Shown here piece after piece: positions 8,335-13,350 of a stretch of DNA of 13,350 bases. Position numbers and translations under genes: made by a program. The DNA is taken from the NCBI GenBank assembly GCA_949290035.1, contig CASEQO010000019.1, positions 1-13,350 on the forward strand, given 5' to 3'. A model generated the notes under the pieces. The model saw only the letters and a program-made list of their open reading frames with translations. It did no database searches and was not told the origin of the DNA. The stretch comes from an uncultured Mycoplasmataceae bacterium. Its GTDB lineage: Bacteria > Bacillota_I > Bacilli_A > Mycoplasmatales > Mycoplasmoidaceae. The number at the start of each line of letters is the position of its first letter. Position 1 is the stretch's first letter.

Positions 8335-9225
8335 ATGAAAAAAAGATTAGCTATCATCACTGATTCTAGTTGTGGTAATGAATTTAAAAATATTCAGGAT
8401 TGTTTTCATATGCCATTATTATTAATAGAAAAAAATAAAAATGAAATTATTGAATATAAAGATTTAGTTGATATATCTATAGATCAAGTTTTTCAAAAAT
8501 TAGAAGAAAATAAAAATCTTTCTACATCTCAAATTAATTTTGGTGAAGCATTGGAACTTGTTGAATCTATTTTAAAAAAATATGAATATGTTTTTGTAAT
8601 TGGATTATCAAAAGGATTATCTGGAAGTTATAATACTTGACTTCAAATAAAAGATGAAGTTAATTCAGATAATTTACAAATTATTGATTCAAATGAAGTT
8701 GCTTGTGGGGTTCCTGAATTAATTAAACAAGTTCAAGATTTATTCTTAAAAAAGAAGAAATCTATTAAACAAATACATGAATTTGTAAATAAATGAAATA
8801 ACAGAAGACAAGCTCAACTTATAGTTAATGATATGGATGCTTTAATTAAAGGCGGAAGAGTATCTGCATTAAAAGGTAAAATAGCTAAACTCTTGCACTT
8901 GAAGATTTCAATTACTTTTAATGGAAAATTAACATTTTTAGATAAATCAAAAGATTTAGAAAAAATAGTAGATTTATCATTAAAATCAATTAATTCTAAT
9001 ATTGATATCAAAAATAAGGGAATAGAAAAAATTTATTATTTCTTTAATAAAAGTGATGATAACTTTGAAGAATTTAACAAATTTAAAAAAATATGTATAG
9101 AATGATTAGAAAACAATTCAATTAAATTTAATAAATCAAAAATAGATGAATTAATTCTTCCGTCAGTAATAACAGTTCACACTGGATTGAACTCATATGG
9201 TATATGAGTATTAGCAAATGAATAG
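8335..9225 (+). CDS. DegV family fatty-acid-binding protein, copy 2
   Basis: 296 residues, a paralog of the copy just upstream. It has the same key sites at the same positions: TDSSCG at the N-terminus, TSQ at 64-66, LSGSY at 95-99, KGGR near 172, and His282 in VHTG. The protein is similar throughout, but the DNA has drifted at third positions except for a 102-bp patch (8737-8838) that is nearly identical to 7753-7854. It differs from copy 1 in the pocket-facing middle (around DSNEVACG versus DSNEVGHG), so lipid preference may differ; that is inference. The end overlaps the ung start by eight bases, which indicates co-transcription and coupled translation with ung. Confidence 0.93.
8737..8838 (+). 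repeat. Near-identical patch in degV copy 2 (partner 7753-7854)
   Basis: Second copy of the 102-bp patch, at the same place in the gene and in the same frame. The three differences are A to G, G to A and T to C; the G to A change swaps Glu for Lys and the other two are silent. Confidence 0.85.
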
Positions 9226-9883
9226 TTCACTAACAAGTAATATAAAAACTGATTGAAAAGAAGTTATAGAAAATTATATATCTAATTATTTACCATTAAT
9301 AGATACTCAATTGAATAATGAGTATGCTAATAAAGTTATCTTTCCTAAAAAAGAAGATATATTCAAATGTTTTAACTACTTTAATATCAATGATACTAAA
9401 GTAGTTATATTAGGTCAAGATCCATACCATAATTATAATGAGGCTATGGGTTTATCTTTTTCAGTTTATGAAAATATTAAAACCCCTAGTTCTTTAAAAA
9501 ATATATTTAAAGAGTTGAATAATGATTTAAATATAAAAAGAACTAATTCAGATTTATCTGATTGAGCAAAACAAGGGGTATTATTACTTAATTCTACATT
9601 AACAGTTGAATTAAATAAACCTAATTCACATAAGTGATTAAAATGAGATAAATTAACAGATTATATAATAAATTATTTAGATGAAAATGTAAATAATGTT
9701 ATTTTTATTTTAATGGGCAATTTTGCAAAACAAAAAAAGAAATTTATTAATAATTCAAAATATATTATTGAAACTGTTCATCCATCAGGATTAAGTGCTA
9801 ATAAAGGCTTTTTTGGATCAAAAGTCTTTTCAAAAACAAATAAATTTTTAGAAGAATTAAATAAAGATAAAATAAATTGGTAG
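9218..9883 (+). CDS. ung: Uracil-DNA glycosylase, family 1
   Basis: 221 residues, typical for Ung (about 220-230). It removes uracil from DNA by cutting the N-glycosidic bond, the first step of base excision repair. The water-activating motif GQDPYH is at 66-71 (catalytic Asp68), followed by a Met-Gly-Leu-Ser-Phe-Ser-Val stretch. GVLLLNSTLTV carries the uracil-recognition Asn. The Leu-loop is HPSGLSANKGFFGSKVFSKTN-like, with His188. The start ATG at 9218 lies inside the end of the upstream degV (ATGAATAG), giving an N-terminus of normal length; the next start would remove a conserved helix. The product ends in a TGG Trp. It lies between two degV genes with no spacing, an unusual place for a repair gene, but the enzyme itself looks complete. 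Confidence 0.95.
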
Positions 9884-9889
9884 GTGTTT

Positions 9890-10762
9890 ATGAAAAAAAA
9901 TAAAATTGGAATAATAATAGATGGTGCATCATCTATGCCTTTTTCAGATTATAAAAAATATGATGTTAAAAGAGTTTATTTAAGAATAATTGATTTAAAA
10001 AAAAATATTGAATATAAAGATGATGAAAATTTAAAAGATGAATTTATATATGAATCATTGAAAAATGGCACTTCTTTTAAAACATCATGTACCCCAATTG
10101 GAGAGTTATATGATGCTGTGGAAGAATTACTTAAAAAAAATGATGAAGTAATTATATTTACTATTCATAAATATATTTCATCTCAATATGATAATTGTAA
10201 AATGGTGGCTAGTGAATATCCAAACAAAGTATTTGTGGTTAATGGAAATAATATGGATAGAGACTATGAATACTTTGTTCAAAAAGCAAGGGAGTTAGCA
10301 AACCAAGGAATGGATGCAAAAAGTATAGTAGAACAAATAGACAATGAATCAAAATATTTTGCAACATTATTTACTTGTGAAACTTTAAAAGGATTAGAAA
10401 GTTCTGGGAGGTTTGGAAGATTAATGGGAAAAATTTTAGATAAACTAAAAATGCACCCAGTTATTAATCTTCAAAATGATAAACCATCTTTTTATGGATT
10501 TACAAGAGATTATTATAAAGCTATTGAAAAAATGGTTAATGGATTTATAAAAGAAAATAAATTAAATGGTATTCAAGATATAGAAGAAGTAACATTGTAT
10601 AGCACATTATTAGATAAAGATAAAGAAGATTATTTTGTTCAATGATTATCAAATAAGTTTAACCTACCTAAAGAACAAATAAGAATTTCTTCCAACCCAT
10701 TAGTTGTATGTGTTTATACTGGTATAAATGCATATGGAATAGCACTTAAAATAAAAAGATAA
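9890..10762 (+). CDS. Divergent DegV family protein, copy 3
   Basis: 290 residues from the ATG at 9890. AGGTG at 9882-9886 fits as its ribosome site, so I prefer this ATG to the in-frame GTG at 9884, six bases earlier. The DegV layout is kept: an N-terminal IIIDGAS strand, TSC at 65-67 where other copies have TSQ, ISSQY at 96-100 in place of LSGSY, a GRFGRLMGKIL segment in place of the KGGR loop region, and a C-terminal VYTGINAYGI with Tyr276 where the others have His. It is therefore a distant paralog of the two upstream copies, with changed head-group contacts and possibly a different ligand or no lipid at all. It starts seven bases after the ung stop, and ileS follows after 22 bases, so it is in the same transcription unit. 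Confidence 0.85.
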
Positions 10763-10784
10763 TAGATAAAGGATAATTAAATAT

Positions 10785-13350
10785 ATGGATTTTAAAGATA
10801 CCCTAAATATGCCAAAAACTGATTTTGAAATGAAGGCAAATCTTTCTAAAAAGGAACCAGTTTTTCAAAATGAATGAAAAGAAAAAAATATAGAACAACA
10901 AATATATAAAAGAAATAAGAACTTACCTAAATTTACATTACATGATGGTCCCCCATATGCAAATGGAAACATTCATATAGGACATGCTTTAAATAAAATA
11001 ATCAAAGATTTTATTGTTAGAAGCAAAAACATGAATGGATATTTAAGTAAATTTGTTGCTGGTTGGGATACACATGGTATGCCAATTGAAGTTGCTTTAC
11101 TTAAAACAGGAAAAAATAAGGATCCTAATTTATCAATTATAGAAAAAAGAAGTAATTGTAAAGAATTTGCATTAAATTGAATTAATACACAAAAAGAAGA
11201 ATTTTCTCAATTAGGATTAATGACAAATTTTAATGAAATTTATATGACATTAGATCATAAATTTCAAATCAATCAATTAAAGTTATTTAATAAAATGATA
11301 AAAGATGGTTTAATTTATCAAGATTTAAAACCTATTTATTGATCTTGATCAAGTCAAACAGCTCTTGCAGATGCAGAAGTTGAATATCATGATCATGAAT
11401 CTAATAGTATTTATGTTAAATTTAAAATAGTTAAGTCTAGTTTCTTAGAAGAAAATGATAATTTAATTGTTTGAACAACAACTCCTTGAACTATTCCTTC
11501 AAATAAAGCAATTGCAGTTCACCCTGATTATGATTATGTTAAATTCAGATCTGGTGATGAAAATTATATTGTTGTTAAAAATACTTTAGAGCAAATAACT
11601 AAAGAAATAGAATTAAATGTAGATGAAATAATTAGTGAATTTAAAGGAAAAGAATTAGAAAATTCTTTATATATTCATCCATTATATTCACAAATGCATA
11701 ATCCAATTATTTTAGCTAATTATGTTTCAGATGTAGATGGAACAGGAATTGTTCATAATGCTCCAGGATTTGGTCATGATGATTATTTAGCATGTAAAAA
11801 ATATAATATAGAGATATTTGCACCAATTGATGAAAGAGGTAAATTTACTGATCAAATAAATGATGATGAGTTAGTTGGATTATTTTATAATGATGCTAAT
11901 GAAATAATTATAAATAGATTATCTAATACAAATAATTTATTAAAACATTCAAAAATAGTTCATTCAGTTGCTCACGATTGAAGAACTAAAAAACCATTAA
12001 TTTATAGAGCAACAAAACAATGATTTGTAAATTTGTCAAAAATATCTAGCAATATTATAAGTTCGTTAGATAATGTAAGTTCTGTACAAGGACAATCAAT
12101 TATTGAAAAAATTAAACAAATGGTTGAAAATAGACAAGAATGATGCATTAGTAGACAAAGGTATTGAGGAGTTCCAATAATCATTATTTATGATGAAAAT
12201 AAAGATCCAATATTTGATAATGAATTACAAGAAAATATTATCAATATTTTAGATAAAGATGGAATAGATGCTTGATTTAAAAAATCAGTTGAATATTTTT
12301 TAACTGAAAAATATTTATCATTAAACAAAATATTTTACAAAGAACAAGATATAATGGATGTTTGATTTGATTCTGGTACTTCTCATTTATTACTTGATGA
12401 AGATAATGATTTAAATTATCCAGCTGATTTATATTTTGAAGGTAAAGATCAATTTAGAGGATGATTTAATTCATCATTGATTACTTCAGTTGCATATAAT
12501 GGATTTTGTCCATATAAAACTTTATTAACTCACGGTTTTACTTTAGATGACAAAGGTATGAAAATGTCTAAGTCTCTAAAAAATACTATTTCTCCATTAG
12601 AAATATCAAAAGAATATGGATCAGATATATTAAGATTATTAATTGCATCATCAGACTATTCAAATGATATTAGAATATCATTTGATATAGTAAAACAAAT
12701 AGCAGAAACATATAGAAGATTAAGAAATTCATTATTTAAATTTATATTAGGAAATTTATATGATTTTGATTATGCAAAAAATAAATCATTTAAATTTACA
12801 CAATCAGATAAATATATTTTATTTAAGCTAAATAAATTAAATAAAAAAATAATTGATTTATATGAAGAATATGATTTTAAAGCAATTGTTAAAGAAATCA
12901 ATAACTTTACAATTGAAATATCTTCATTCTACTTTGAATATGCAAAAGATTCATTATATTGTGATGGATCTAATAACGATAGAAGAAGAACTATTCAAAC
13001 TGTTTTATATTTCATATTAGAATCAATTCTAATATTGTTAACACCTATTATCCCTCATACAGCTTATGAAGCTTATCAATATTTTAATAAACATAATAAA
13101 AAAGATAATATCTTTTTTGAATCATTTAAAAATTTACATAATTTTGATAACATCAGTGTTGATGAAAATAAATGAGAAGAATTTTTTAAACTTAAAAATG
13201 ATATATATTTAGAACTAGAAGAAGCTAGAAAAAATAAGATTATTAACAAAAATAATGAAGCAATAGTTATTCTAAATAGTAATATACAATTACCATTTGA
13301 AAATATTACTGTGAAAAAATTATTAAATGTAGCAGAAATTATTATTGAAA
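10785..13350 (+). CDS. ileS: Isoleucyl-tRNA synthetase (cut by right edge)
   Basis: First 855 codons; bacterial IleRS is about 900 residues, so most of the protein is here. It charges tRNA-Ile with isoleucine and edits misactivated valine. Seen in order: [15 protein letters not shown] with the HIGH motif at 64-67, the [11 protein letters not shown] segment, the CP1 editing domain from about 230 (WTTTPWT) to [16 protein letters not shown] from 319, the GKDQFRGWF segment, and KMSKS at 593-597. The helical anticodon-binding domain begins around 660. A C-terminal zinc module, if present, lies beyond the edge. Many TGA codons are read as Trp at conserved positions, the clearest evidence in this window for code 4. 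The ATG has AAAGGAT upstream. There is no T-box leader, since only 22 bases separate it from the gene before. Confidence 0.97.

Noticed and set aside
7830..9011. Minus-strand open frames opposite both degV copies
   Set aside because: They recur at the same place in both copies only because the two genes are paralogs; the plus-strand frames carry the DegV motifs.
10763..10784. T-box or other riboswitch ahead of ileS
   Set aside because: Only 22 bases lie between degV copy 3 and ileS, too short for a T-box, and no T-box motif or terminator is present.
10785..13350. Apparent frame breaks at many TGA codons in ileS
   Set aside because: Each TGA falls where IleRS can have Trp and the frame continues without shift, so these are Trp codons under code 4, not stops.

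Overview
The window comes from a wall-less mollicute of the Mycoplasma/Spiroplasma type. The DNA is extremely AT-rich (roughly a quarter G+C by eye), Arg is almost always AGA, and every long gene is interrupted by TGA codons at positions where conserved families have Trp, so TGA must be read as Trp (genetic code 4). I cannot name the species.

Layout. (1) Bases 1-1766, minus strand: the decayed 5' part of a large surface protein with an N-terminal membrane anchor, three ~104-residue repeats and the start of a transglutaminase-like domain. It carries three single-base frame breaks and one in-frame TAA, and it runs off the left edge. (2) Bases 1767-1920: a divergent promoter region, with a hairpin plus T-run in the nusA leader that looks like an attenuator. 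(3) Bases 1921-6386, plus strand: a tight operon nusA-infB-rbfA plus an unknown membrane protein, ended by a strong terminator. This is a compact form of the transcription/translation operon, with no rimP before nusA and no ylxR/ylxQ between nusA and infB. (4) Bases 6564-7277: a single membrane protein with a SHOCT-like C-terminal helix pair, between its own promoter and terminator. (5) Bases 7351 to the right edge: two tandem degV paralogs, then ung, a third divergent degV, and ileS (cut by the edge). From the second degV onward the genes overlap or are separated by at most 22 bases, so they are probably co-transcribed.

How the parts fit. Region 3 serves transcription elongation (NusA), translation initiation (IF-2) and 30S maturation (RbfA). 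Region 5 mixes fatty-acid-binding DegV/FakB-type proteins with DNA repair (Ung) and isoleucine charging (IleRS). Mollicutes scavenge exogenous fatty acids, so several DegV copies could reflect different fatty-acid preferences; that is inference.

I see no CRISPR array, insertion sequence, tRNA, rRNA or phage gene, and no clearly novel multi-gene system. The points most worth a second look are the broken repeat/transglutaminase surface gene, the nusA leader hairpin, and a sharply bounded near-identical 102-bp patch shared by the two tandem degV genes, which suggests gene conversion.
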